36,419 nt of DNA from Dolichospermum sp. UHCC 0259. Lineage in GTDB: Bacteria; Cyanobacteriota; Cyanobacteriia; Cyanobacteriales; Nostocaceae. The notes beneath the pieces were generated by a model that had not been told where the DNA came from, did not search any database, and saw only the letters and a list, made by a program, of their open reading frames with translations. The stretch spans positions 1 to 36,419 of the forward strand of contig NZ_VIKX01000254.1 of the NCBI RefSeq assembly GCF_009711935.1, written 5' to 3'. Numbering within the stretch: position 1 is the first letter of the stretch; each line of letters opens with the position of its first letter. This document shows, one piece after another, positions 18,127 through 26,618 of the stretch. The position numbers and the translations under genes were made by a program.

Positions 18127-20219
18127 ATTGATTGAGCTTCTGGCTTTTCGTCGGGGTTAACAATTTTAACTTTATCTTCCTGACATAGTTGTTCAATCAG
18201 ACTCCGAATTTCACTTTCTTTTACATCAGGAAATTGGTTAACTGCTTGTGAAATTAAAGTAGGTAATCCCATAAATGCTTGAGTTTTCACGAGATTTAAT
18301 AGGAAATTTTTAACAGGTCTTAAATCTTTTCCTTCTTTACCATTTGTTTCTGACTTTCGATTTGATTTAGCAACAATATCTAAATCCTGTAATAAAGTAC
18401 ATTGATTCAATATCTCAGATTCATTAATTAAAGTTTCTAGTCTTTGTAAATTAATCGTTTTCCCACCAATTACCAATTCTTGAGATTTGGCAGAATTTAC
18501 CAAACTTTGATATGTTGCCAAGTAGTGAATAGAAGACAGACTTGGTTTAATATGAACATGATTAGTATTCGTAAAAATCTGTCTATAGAGTTGATTTCCA
18601 GCCAGATTTGGTTTTCCTAAATCTCCAGCACGGATTAAGTGCATAGTTTGACAGAGATTTTTTTGAATTACTATTTGACAAGCATTCATTACATGATAAA
18701 AACTAGTCATATTTGAGTCTTCTGTCCAAACTATACCCAATTTTTGCCGATTTGTAGGATGTTGATAACTCAAGGAATAACTAGCATATTTTCCGCTTAA
18801 AAGTTTAGACTTAACTCCCTGTATTTTTAAAGTAGATATAGACTGCTGCAACATCTGAATTAAATCAGGTGATGATAACAAAGAAATCTTGGTAATTTTC
18901 CCCTGGCTTTTTGTATACTCGTGCTGCCATAATAATTGAAATTCTGCTTGAATTGTATCTTGATTATCTTGATGTCGTGGTGGAACAATAATTATAGGTT
19001 TAGGAATAGTTTTTTCATCGGGTGTTGTCACCTTTATTTGTATTGTAACTGGTTCGGGCTTTGGTTTTTCATCTAATAATGAACCTTTATATTTTTGATA
19101 TTCATCACGACCTAGAGTTAGTGCATTTCTAGGCATAGTTTTACCACCAGGATAGGTTTTCTCTAAAATTTCCCGATTTAGAGGAAAAATAGGAGATTCA
19201 GGTCTAGGATTTGCTAGTTGATGTAATGGCTGAAGTTGATAAGCCCAAAGTGCTTCTGCCTGTTCTATAGTAATAGGTTTTAACTGAATTGTTTTATGTA
19301 TTCCGGCTTTATCGGCTGGGAGAATTCGATCAAAATGCCGTTTTAATGTATTTGTAATAACGCTAATTATCACCAAGAAATTTTTTAAATTATCCCCATG
19401 AATTGTGGTATTGACATTAAAAAAAGGTTGTATGTCCAGGAAACCTTCTGGTAACTGGGGCATAGTATCTAAATTATCAAAACATAAAACAATTGGTTGG
19501 GTTTGTGTAGAAATTCTGCCAAAGTTGGCTAAGATATTTTTTGCAGCATCTTCTGTATCAATGCAAGTTTTGACCTTGATTTCTTTCATGGAATCTTCAT
19601 TTAAGTCATCACCACGCAGCCATTCACAAGCTAAATCATATAATTCTGGATTTGCGAGATCATGTAGCACTCCAAAAAATATATCAGGGTTATAAATACC
19701 TGCTTTTTTATAACTATCCTTGAGGTGTTTGATAAATTTTTGCCGATTACTTTGTAATGCTTCCCAAAAATTATCATTAAATATTCGTTGTTTGATATCA
19801 CTTCTTGTAAACGCCGTTAAACTTTTTAGCCACAACATTAACTGTGATTCTTTTTCACCTTCGGGAACTTGAATTAAACTATCAACAGTACGACGTAAAA
19901 TATGCCGCCAGATATTGCTACTATCAGGCCAGTTGCAGAGAATATAGGCGAAAAAGGCTTTCGGGTTAAGAGTACGTTTAAGCCGACCTAATAAATAACT
20001 TTTGCCAGAACCAGACTCACCAGCTAATAAAACTGTGCGGCTACGATGATCTTTACCTACTAAATCAAGTAAACCTTCAATTTCTATGATTGCGTTTTTA
20101 TGAATTGACTCAACCATGAGTTTTGAATCTTGTTCTTCAGCCCAAAAATTAGTGGGCTTTAAATTGATCATGTCAAAAGGGTTGACCTCGCGTTTAATAA
20201 TGTCGTTAATGTCTGTCAT
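18105..20219 (-). CDS. AAA+ (ORC/STAND-like) ATPase with C-terminal winged-helix-like region
   Basis: 704 residues; no named family recognised. Walker A is AGESGSGKS (residues 66-74) and Walker B is PIVLCFDNLD (D248, D251). A stretch reading EWLRGDDLNEDSMKEIKV before Walker B recalls ATPases found in phage-defence loci, but that is an impression, not a match. Residues about 380-430 are a proline-rich linker. Residues 430-600 look like a separate globular domain, and the end (about 645-695, TLISQAVNQFPDVKESEIRSLIEQL) reads like a winged helix. The Walker motifs imply ATP-driven remodelling or loading. Its 3' end overlaps the nuclease-FtsK gene by 22 bp, so the two products are probably made in fixed ratio and may act together. 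A gap of 58 bp separates it from the upstream winged-helix-like gene. Confidence 0.75.
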   Translation of the reverse strand: MTDINDIIKREVNPFDMINLKPTNFWAEEQDSKLMVESIHKNAIIEIEGLLDLVGKDHRSRTVLLAGESGSGKSYLLGRLKRTLNPKAFFAYILCNWPDSSNIWRHILRRTVDSLIQVPEGEKESQLMLWLKSLTAFTRSDIKQRIFNDNFWEALQSNRQKFIKHLKDSYKKAGIYNPDIFFGVLHDLANPELYDLACEWLRGDDLNEDSMKEIKVKTCIDTEDAAKNILANFGRISTQTQPIVLCFDNLDTMPQLPEGFLDIQPFFNVNTTIHGDNLKNFLVIISVITNTLKRHFDRILPADKAGIHKTIQLKPITIEQAEALWAYQLQPLHQLANPRPESPIFPLNREILEKTYPGGKTMPRNALTLGRDEYQKYKGSLLDEKPKPEPVTIQIKVTTPDEKTIPKPIIIVPPRHQDNQDTIQAEFQLLWQHEYTKSQGKITKISLLSSPDLIQMLQQSISTLKIQGVKSKLLSGKYASYSLSYQHPTNRQKLGIVWTEDSNMTSFYHVMNACQIVIQKNLCQTMHLIRAGDLGKPNLAGNQLYRQIFTNTNHVHIKPSLSSIHYLATYQSLVNSAKSQELVIGGKTINLQRLETLINESEILNQCTLLQDLDIVAKSNRKSETNGKEGKDLRPVKNFLLNLVKTQAFMGLPTLISQAVNQFPDVKESEIRSLIEQLCQEDKVKIVNPDEKPEAQSICLVLHK

Positions 20220-20277
20220 AGATATGGGTGAGTGAGAGGAGGAAGTAATGAAAAAATGAAAAATATTGGAAAACCTG

Positions 20278-21132
20278 TTAATTAACTATGATAAAGAACA
20301 GTTGTCCACCAATATTTTGAGGAATTCCCGCGTCAATTTGTTCTGGTGTATAAGCACTGACTTCTTGTAAGGTACTAAAATCAATTTTGTCACTTTTTTG
20401 CAACCTATACAAAGCCTGATCTAAATCATCTCGTAATAAAGGCGGTTGTAACTTTTGCCGTACATGGAAAATTGGTAAATAATTCTCTGTACCCAATTCC
20501 CGATCTAATTTCTTGATAGTTTCTAAAATTTCTTCATCACTGATATTGCCATTAATATCAGAATGTGATTCCATATTATCAGAAACTAAAGTAGAAACTT
20601 GTTCTGACTTAACCCGCAAATTCTTCCGTAAAAACCGCACATAATTACCCAGCAAATTAAAGTCTATATTTGCTTTTCCTTCGGGATTATATTCATCCCG
20701 CAAAACTTCAATTCCTCTTTCCGTTAACCAAACTTCAGCTTTAAGTCTTTTCATCTTGATTTCAATAGCAATCAAACCCCGTTCACTCAAGGTTTTTAAG
20801 ATTGCGTCTCGTTCATCTGATTTTAGCGATGAAACTTTGATTTCACTGGGGGCTATTTTTCCAGAACTCTTACCTATCTTCTCCAGTACCTTGAGTTCTT
20901 TATCATCAATAGGTAATTGTGCCGAGTCGAGTTTCAGTAGTGCTTGACCAGGAGGTAAAATCTTGACTGTGGCAATTTCGCGGGAATAGTCTACATATTC
21001 CAGTTCCCCCAAATCTCGACAAATTTTGGTTTTCTCACTTTTAAAACTATCAAAAATGCTAGAACTCAAGCCAGTACGATAATTGGGACATCCCAACAGT
21101 TTTAAGATGAACTTTAACTCTTTCGTTTCCAT
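20278..21132 (-). CDS. winged-helix-like protein, first gene of the nuclease-motor run
   Basis: 284 residues; not recognised as a named family. The sequence is charged and helical, with two or three segments that look like winged-helix units: residues about 1-60 (LKFILKLLGCPNYRTGLSS, then ICRDLGELEYVDYSRE), 75-150 (ELKVLEKIGKSSGKIAPSE, with LSERGLIAIEIKMKRLKAEVWLTERG as recognition helix and wing) and 210-284 (FHVRQKLQPPLLRDDLDQALYRLQ). No catalytic motif or membrane segment is visible. The downstream FtsK motor lacks its own DNA-reading gamma winged helix, so this protein could supply sequence recognition or act as the operon regulator. Both ideas are inference from position. Confidence 0.6.
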   Translation of the reverse strand: METKELKFILKLLGCPNYRTGLSSSIFDSFKSEKTKICRDLGELEYVDYSREIATVKILPPGQALLKLDSAQLPIDDKELKVLEKIGKSSGKIAPSEIKVSSLKSDERDAILKTLSERGLIAIEIKMKRLKAEVWLTERGIEVLRDEYNPEGKANIDFNLLGNYVRFLRKNLRVKSEQVSTLVSDNMESHSDINGNISDEEILETIKKLDRELGTENYLPIFHVRQKLQPPLLRDDLDQALYRLQKSDKIDFSTLQEVSAYTPEQIDAGIPQNIGGQLFFIIVN

Positions 21133-21379
21133 ACGGTTAGTCTTGCTGTATTCGATACTTGACTACTTTAGCGCGAATCACAAAAAAATAACACACAGTT
21201 TCTATATTAACTCTAATAAGAGCGATTTTTGGCGTTGGTGAATTGGGGTATGAAAGTCGAAAATTCCATCTCTCAAACCCTTACTCTCTGCGCCTCTTCG
21301 TCTCTGCGTGTTCGCGCAGCGTGCCGTAGGCATAATAAAATCATACTTTTACTCAGCAACACCTAAAAACCTACCCTAA
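21133..21379. other. upstream region of the nuclease-motor run, with repeat sequence
   Basis: A gap between two minus-strand genes. It must contain the promoter of the winged-helix-like gene, although no -10/-35 pair stands out. Positions 21280-21332 carry the dispersed sequence CTCTGCGCCTCTTCGTCTCTG followed by GCGCAGCGTGCCGTAGGC, related to motifs near 12841 and 13066. Confidence 0.45.
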
Positions 21380-22105
21380 TCAACAACTTGCTAAAATCAA
21401 ATTCCACTCATCTTGAGACAAAGGTATTACCTCTATTTCCATACCAAAACAATCACAAGCTGCGACTATTAAAGCCTTAATTATTGTTTCTTGATTGATA
21501 GTTTCTGGAAATTGGATAGGATGAAAAAACTCTTGATTAAATACCTTTGCAAACAACTCCGGATCTGGATTTAACCGCATAGAACCATGCTGAAGAACTG
21601 CGTCACCTTTCCGTAATTGAGCGCTACCAATCAGTTTAGAACCATCTGCTAAGACTAAATCCGCACCTGTGGCTGTTCCAAAACAATTAGGATTGTGAAT
21701 ATAACCGCGTCCAGCTTGACCATAGTACAATTCTATATCGAGCGATCGCCATCCTTGAATCAAAAACTCACAAATCTGCCCATACACATCTAAACGATTT
21801 CCCCTCAGTCCAGACGTGACCACAGAGTAAGTTAAATCACCTTGATGTAAAACAGCCCTACCACCTGTAGGACGACGCACCAAATCTAATTTCTCCCCTT
21901 TCCACGTCAAATCTTGCCAAAATTCAGGATATTGACGTTGATGATAACCTAAAGAAATTGCGGGTGGCGACCAAGTATAAAAACGTAAAGTTGGCGGATG
22001 TTGTCCCGACTCATGTTGTGCTAATAACCAGCGGTCTATAGCCATCTGAACATCACCAGCGGCAGCTAAAATGGGAATAAGTCGCCACACCTGCGAATCC
22101 GGCAT
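21380..22105 (-). CDS. LipM-like octanoyltransferase / lipoate-protein ligase family
   Basis: 241 residues forming one biotin/lipoate transferase domain. Family motifs are RRPTGGRAVLHQGDLTYSV (residues 77-95) and KLIGSAQLRKGDAVLQHGS with the acyl-binding Lys157. Cys141 (NPNCFGTATGADLVL) sits where octanoyltransferase LipM has its catalytic cysteine, which favours transfer of octanoate from acyl carrier protein to lipoyl domains over ATP-dependent lipoate ligation. The target would be 2-oxoacid dehydrogenase or glycine cleavage proteins. It lies 34 bp after the YbjN-type gene on the same strand, so the two are likely co-transcribed. Family assignment is firm; the exact reaction is less certain. 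Confidence 0.82.
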   Translation of the reverse strand: MPDSQVWRLIPILAAAGDVQMAIDRWLLAQHESGQHPPTLRFYTWSPPAISLGYHQRQYPEFWQDLTWKGEKLDLVRRPTGGRAVLHQGDLTYSVVTSGLRGNRLDVYGQICEFLIQGWRSLDIELYYGQAGRGYIHNPNCFGTATGADLVLADGSKLIGSAQLRKGDAVLQHGSMRLNPDPELFAKVFNQEFFHPIQFPETINQETIIKALIVAACDCFGMEIEVIPLSQDEWNLILASC

Positions 22106-22139
22106 TAAATATCACATCCCTCAACTAAATTATAGAAAT

Positions 22140-22619
22140 CTAAATTGCACCGAACTCGGATTGCAGATATTCATCATTATCATCAGCGATAGTCGCAACG
22201 ATAGTAATGATGCGAGAAACTTCCCCCGGAGACAACTCCGCTAAAGTGCGTGTAGAAATCACCACCACTTGATGATCAATAATGCCAAAACGAGCTTCAA
22301 AGGTACTAACACAATTTAACTCTAAGAGATATCGTGTCAATCTGGCTTCATCTTGGACAGGTAACTTTAGCACCGCAGCCCAAACCGTGATTGTATCTTC
22401 ATCAGTAATTCCCGTTAACTGCACAAATACTTCTACACTGCCATACTGGAATTTCCACAGATACTCACCCTCAGAACCATGACTAACCATTGCACTTTGA
22501 TCTTGTGCCAGGGTATCAATTACATTTTCAATAACTTCCACATGATTTGGGGCTGTGGTTTCTTGAATAACTTCATCCAGTAAATCATCAGGAGATTGGG
22601 TTTCTAGGTAGCTGGCCAT
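22140..22619 (-). CDS. YbjN domain-containing protein
   Basis: 159 residues, acidic, without signal or membrane segment. Residues about 25-145 match the YbjN pattern, a fold resembling type III secretion chaperones: VEVFVQLTGITDEDTITVWA, VLKLPVQDEARLTRYLLELN, FGIIDHQVVVISTRTLAELSP. YbjN proteins are thought to be stress- or adaptor-type factors; no enzymatic activity is established. It precedes the LipM-like gene in an apparent two-gene operon. A long non-coding region lies upstream. Confidence 0.75.
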   Translation of the reverse strand: MASYLETQSPDDLLDEVIQETTAPNHVEVIENVIDTLAQDQSAMVSHGSEGEYLWKFQYGSVEVFVQLTGITDEDTITVWAAVLKLPVQDEARLTRYLLELNCVSTFEARFGIIDHQVVVISTRTLAELSPGEVSRIITIVATIADDNDEYLQSEFGAI

Positions 22620-22626
22620 ACAGATT

Positions 22627-23242
22627 TTTTTTAAGTAATATAGTCACTGCTTTAATCTACTATTATGCTACCAAAAATGCCAGCATCTCATCTACCTGTC
22701 TTCCCAAATCAAGATATCAAAATTAGGAGAAAGTATTGATAGAGATCACAGCCATGCAAATTACTATGACATAGGCTAGACTTATTGTTGCACAGGTAAA
22801 ACTTGATTAAGTTCTCAATTATTTTTTCCCGGTTTCAGGAGTTCACATCCAGAACCATTAGATGTAAGTCACTTTCACCTTTATGGGGCTTTAACTTTAG
22901 GTAAAAATTTTTAAATTTATTGTCTATTGTGTCCCATTAATGAGAATAAAGCCCATTTTGCCTATCTTACATCATTAAATTTCTGCTGTCGGTTACATAA
23001 GCTACTAATTTTAGTTAAAATAGGCAAACCAAAGCAGTTTATTTTGGTGTAGCGCAAAAATTACTCGCTAGTTTAGCGTCACAAGATGTAAAAATCAGGA
23101 AAGAGGAACAACTTGCTTGTTTTTAGCATCAAGGGATACGGAATTGTGAGTTAAATCGTGAGTTACCTAATCTACGAAAATTGATCAAAACTCAAGTTGA
23201 CAAATTGGGGTGCTATCTGTTAAAAGGTTCTAGAATCTGGCG
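22627..23242. other. intergenic region with an imperfect palindromic element
   Basis: No gene is supported. Positions 22861-22973 form a 113-bp element with inverted ends GATGTAAG/CTTACATC and an inner pair GGGCTTTA/TAAAGCCC, so it is MITE-like. Downstream, one frame is open from about 23019 to 23348 apart from a TAG at 23124, but the translation has no family resemblance. Confidence 0.5.
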
Positions 23243-23301
23243 TAAAAAAACCGAAAAAACCCAAAAAACTTTTTTGAGATTTTTCCGGATTAACCAAAAA
23301 A
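23243..23301. promoter_or_regulatory. phased A/T-tracts, predicted intrinsic DNA bend
   Basis: A-tracts at 23244-23250, 23254-23259 and 23263-23268, and T-tracts at 23270-23275 and 23280-23284, then A6 at 23296-23301. Centres of the first three are 9 to 10 bp apart, so their bends add up. The array lies 37-94 bp before the start at 23338, where upstream curvature commonly aids promoter binding. Confidence 0.6.
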
Positions 23302-23337
23302 TCTGCGATTATTGTTACACTGATTTTAATAAGCACT

Positions 23338-23718
23338 ATGAATATTAAGCTTGATCACAGCACCCCATGTCATTTAACTTCCTTCTTCACCCTACTTATC
23401 AAAGAAGGTATTTCCCCTAATCAAATCGTTTTGGGTATTGTTCAATTAGCCACCCAGACCCATGAATTAGATGGAACGATGGCATCAGCCGACTGTCTTC
23501 GGTTGCTACTGGTACTGATGCCAGCAGAAACCTGTGCAAAAGGAGTTTCTGCTTATATATCATCTTTAGCAGCAGAAGGTATTACTACCTTAATGTTATT
23601 AGATGCTTTGAGCCTAGCTTGCTATGTTTGTGGACAATCAGATGAAGCTAACCTAGTTCACTTGACTTACAAAAGATTACAAGCTGATGCCATTATTTCC
23701 CAAATGCTTCGTGATTAA
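23338..23718 (+). CDS. small hypothetical protein, probably all-helical
   Basis: 126 residues; family not recognised. The composition is typical of a real soluble protein: alternating amphipathic helices (LTSFFTLLIKEGISPNQIVLGIVQLATQT, LRLLLVLMPAETC, ITTLMLLDALSLACYV), three cysteines scattered through the sequence, and no signal peptide or membrane segment. The ATG at 23338 has no obvious Shine-Dalgarno sequence. A curved A-tract array lies just upstream. Neighbours are on both strands and give no functional hint. The open frame and composition support coding; the function is unknown. Confidence 0.65.
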   Translation: MNIKLDHSTPCHLTSFFTLLIKEGISPNQIVLGIVQLATQTHELDGTMASADCLRLLLVLMPAETCAKGVSAYISSLAAEGITTLMLLDALSLACYVCGQSDEANLVHLTYKRLQADAIISQMLRD

Positions 23719-24204
23719 AAGCTAAGTTATTAATTTTCCATCATTTTTTCATAGTCTAACTATTTTCAAGTTAATTCCTACTCGTACATGACAATTTTGT
23801 ACTTGATAGTTCCGTTTGTTCATTAGGCAATCGGCCAGTTTGATTAATATATAATTTTCTTGGCAACTGTTATTCAATAGCTGTTAGCTGTAGCTTGGCT
23901 ATGATTTGAATATTGCAATATTTCTTGTGAGTTTGACAGCACCGCATCTATCGCTTATCATCTTGGAAGTCTCTAGTGGTCGGGGTAATCCCTGCATCCA
24001 TAACTTCTCAACTTTCTCTTTAACCCTGTTGATATTCCATTAAAGCTGGAAACTAAAATGGTTATCTGCCAAAATGCCAAAATATAAGATCATCAGCGGA
24101 ACATTTCGGGAATTCTATATTTTGCAAGTGAAGCGAGCATTTGGTTTGCCAGAGTTAGATTGATAGTTTCACCTTTATTTCATCTGGAGTTGGCATCTTG
24201 TGAG
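23719..24204. other. intergenic region before the SbnA-like gene
   Basis: No gene is called. A fragment TTGGAAGTCTCTAG near 23965 resembles the end of the MITE at 12803-12911. A 29-codon frame at 24074-24163 (MPKYKIISGTFRE start) is open and just precedes the enzyme gene, but nothing supports it as a protein. An inverted pair AAAATATA/TATATTTT lies at about 24080-24123. Confidence 0.4.
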
Positions 24205-25320
24205 ATGAACAGTATCGAGCTAATCACAATGCTTACTTACTCTCAAAACCCAACCTTCAGAAGCAACTTGCCAAAATCACCTCTATTGGCAACGGTGACA
24301 GACGCATTAGGTAAAGTTCCTATTGTCCGATTAAATCGAATTCATCCAAGTTGTCAACATCATCATTTATATTTAAAATTAGAATCTTGTAATCCTGGTG
24401 GGAGTATTAAAGAAAAAAATGCGGCTTATTTGGTGAAGGAAGCGGAAAAACAAAGTTTACTGTTGCCAGGTGGGACAATTGTTGAATCTAGTTCTGGTAA
24501 CTTTGGCATTGGGTTAGCAATTGTGGGTGCTACCAAGGGTTACAGGGTGATGATTGTGATTGATGCTAAAACCCCTGTCACCATGCGAAGAATGCTCACA
24601 GCCTACGGTGCAGAATTGGTAGAAGTGCCTTTAAGTGCGGCTGATGCTCAAGGTTCAATGCAGGTAGCAAGAATGGCAAAAGCTCAGGAATTAGCTACAA
24701 ATCTTCCTGGTGCTTGGTATCCTTGTCAACATAAAAATCCTAGTAATACTGATGCCCATGAACTTTGGACGGCACAGGAAATTGAAGAAGCTTTTGGTGG
24801 TGCGCCAGATGCTATTGTGATTGGAGTGAGCACAGCCGGACAATTAGGTGGTATTAGTCGCTATTTTAAAAAGTATTATCCCCAAACTAGAATTATTGGT
24901 GTAGATGTGGCAGGATCAGCTATTTTTGGGACACCCAGACACCCCTATAAGATGACTGGACTGGGTTTATCTTTCGTTCCCCCCAATTTTGACCCACAGG
25001 TGTTAGATGCGGCTTATAGCGTGGATGATGCTTTGGCGTTTTCTGTTTGTCATGCTTTGGCTAAACAGGAGGGTATGCTTTTAGGTGCTTCCACTGGTGC
25101 AATTGTGTCCGCAGCTTTAGCAGATACTCAAAGATTTACTCAGCCTCAAACTATGTTACTACTTAATCCTGATCGGGGCGATCGCTATCTAGAAACAGTT
25201 TACAATGCAGATTGGTTAACAGCACAAGGAATTAACATCCTTGAACATTCCCATCTCACAGAAGCAATTGCTAATCTTCTACCTGTACCATTGGATATTG
25301 TCGGTAGGAGTCAAGTGTGA
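24205..25320 (+). CDS. SbnA-like PLP-dependent beta-substituted alanine synthase
   Basis: 371 residues from the ATG at 24205; an ATG at 24229 is equally possible, and homology begins about 16 residues after that. Fold type II PLP enzyme of the cysteine synthase superfamily: NPGGSIKEKNA carries the PLP lysine (K69), and SSSGNFGIGLA is the substrate/phosphate loop, with F where plain cysteine synthases have T in TSGNTG. GVSTAGQLGGISRYFK and the ending LNPDRGDRYLETVY resemble SbnA, which joins O-phosphoserine and glutamate on the way to 2,3-diaminopropionate, better than CysK. No SbnB dehydrogenase is in the window. The stop overlaps the exporter start by 4 bp (GTGA), indicating translational coupling. 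Superfamily certain, SbnA-like likely, substrate unproven. Confidence 0.78.
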   Translation: MNSIELITMLTYSQNPTFRSNLPKSPLLATVTDALGKVPIVRLNRIHPSCQHHHLYLKLESCNPGGSIKEKNAAYLVKEAEKQSLLLPGGTIVESSSGNFGIGLAIVGATKGYRVMIVIDAKTPVTMRRMLTAYGAELVEVPLSAADAQGSMQVARMAKAQELATNLPGAWYPCQHKNPSNTDAHELWTAQEIEEAFGGAPDAIVIGVSTAGQLGGISRYFKKYYPQTRIIGVDVAGSAIFGTPRHPYKMTGLGLSFVPPNFDPQVLDAAYSVDDALAFSVCHALAKQEGMLLGASTGAIVSAALADTQRFTQPQTMLLLNPDRGDRYLETVYNADWLTAQGINILEHSHLTEAIANLLPVPLDIVGRSQV

Positions 25321-26618
25321 AATTACAAGAACCCCAATCTCAACCAGTTAGTTTAGGGACTTTATGGCGGGAATTTTTGCCTTTGTCCCTCAGTGATGTG
25401 ACTATGGCCTGTGGTGATCCGATGATGACCACTACATTAGCTCATCTTCCTGATGCTCAAATTAACTTAGCGGCTGTAGGTATTGCTAAATCTTTGGCGA
25501 TATTTTTTGAAAGTCCGATTATTATGATTTTGCACGCTGCTAATGCTTTAGCTGGTTCTGAAGATTCACGTAAGGCATTATGGCGGTTTACATTATTTGT
25601 AGGTGCAGGACTGACTTGTTTATTAAGTTTGTTAGGATTACCAATCATTTTTAATTTTGTCGGTGTGAGTCTGTTAGGGATTCCATCAGCAATGTTAACT
25701 ACAGTCAGTCAAGTATTATTACTAATGGGTGGTTGGCCATTTGCGATCGCATGGCGGCGTTATTTTCAAGGGTTATTAATTTATCATGGTCAGTCTCGCG
25801 CTGTCGCCAAAGCCAGTATTTTCAGGTTATTCACATTAGCAATAGTTCTCACGGGCGGATTTTTCTTCTCCCTATCTGGGGGTGTACTTGCTGGACTTGC
25901 TCTCATCAGTGGGGTGATTGTTGAGGCAATAGCTGTAACAATTTTTGCTCGGCTTTCTGGTGCAACTATACCACCACAAATAGAACAACCTAATTTACCC
26001 CGCAATTTAGCACAGGTGTGGAAATTCTATTTACCCTTAGCTAATTCTATGATGGTGGTTTGGGGCGGAAGGGCGATATTAATTAGCATTCTTGCCCGCG
26101 CTGAAGATGCGACAATTGCCATTGCTGCTTGGTCTGCGGCTTGGGGACTGGTTTTAGTAATTGCCAATTCTACCCGCATGGTACAGCAAATGGTGATTAA
26201 ATATCGTCATCAAGTGAGCGATAAGCAACTGCTGACTTTTGCTATCAGTGTGGGTGCAGTTTGTTCCAGCTTACTATTATTGATGAGTTTAACACCAATA
26301 GGCGATCGCATAGTTCAAAGTTTCATTGGGAATGATCTTACCTTAGCTAACAGCATCAAACCTGTACTTTTAATTTGTACAATTGTGCCATTATTTGTGG
26401 CTTTACAAAATGCAACTCAGGGTTTTTTAGTCAGTGAAAATCGCACAGGTCACGTCAATCTATCTACTTGGTTAGGAACAGGAACTTTATTAATAATTGC
26501 TACTTTAGCTATTAACAAAGGCATGAATGGGGCAATGGCCGCCGCTATTGCCATGATTACATCTATGTTAGTTGAAGTTACCTGTTTACTTTGGAAACGA
26601 GCGGCAAAATCACAGTAA
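25317..26618 (+). CDS. ANKH/MATE-like multi-pass exporter (MOP superfamily)
   Basis: 433 residues with about 12 hydrophobic segments. The N-terminal part, PLSLSDVTMACGDPMMTTTLAHLPDA...LAAVGIAKSLAIFFESPIIMIL, resembles the ANKH (progressive ankylosis) branch of the MOP flippase superfamily, including the FESP motif and WRRYFQGLLI. Vertebrate ANKH supports export of small anions such as citrate, ATP and pyrophosphate; bacterial members have no settled substrate. Translation starts at a GTG overlapping the enzyme's TGA, so the exporter is coupled to the SbnA-like enzyme and may export its product (inference). The 3' end overlaps the convergent histidine kinase gene by 41 bp. ANKH versus general MATE assignment is from pattern recall and should be tested. 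Confidence 0.72.
   Translation: MKLQEPQSQPVSLGTLWREFLPLSLSDVTMACGDPMMTTTLAHLPDAQINLAAVGIAKSLAIFFESPIIMILHAANALAGSEDSRKALWRFTLFVGAGLTCLLSLLGLPIIFNFVGVSLLGIPSAMLTTVSQVLLLMGGWPFAIAWRRYFQGLLIYHGQSRAVAKASIFRLFTLAIVLTGGFFFSLSGGVLAGLALISGVIVEAIAVTIFARLSGATIPPQIEQPNLPRNLAQVWKFYLPLANSMMVVWGGRAILISILARAEDATIAIAAWSAAWGLVLVIANSTRMVQQMVIKYRHQVSDKQLLTFAISVGAVCSSLLLLMSLTPIGDRIVQSFIGNDLTLANSIKPVLLICTIVPLFVALQNATQGFLVSENRTGHVNLSTWLGTGTLLIIATLAINKGMNGAMAAAIAMITSMLVEVTCLLWKRAAKSQ

Noticed and set aside
23019-23348. Frame open apart from one TAG at 23124, upstream of the 126-residue gene
   Set aside because: The translation shows no recognisable motif and the lysine-rich part simply reads the A-tracts; a decayed gene cannot be shown.
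24074-24163. 29-residue open frame ending just before the SbnA-like gene
   Set aside because: No ribosome site or known relative; could be checked by ribosome profiling but is not supported by sequence alone.
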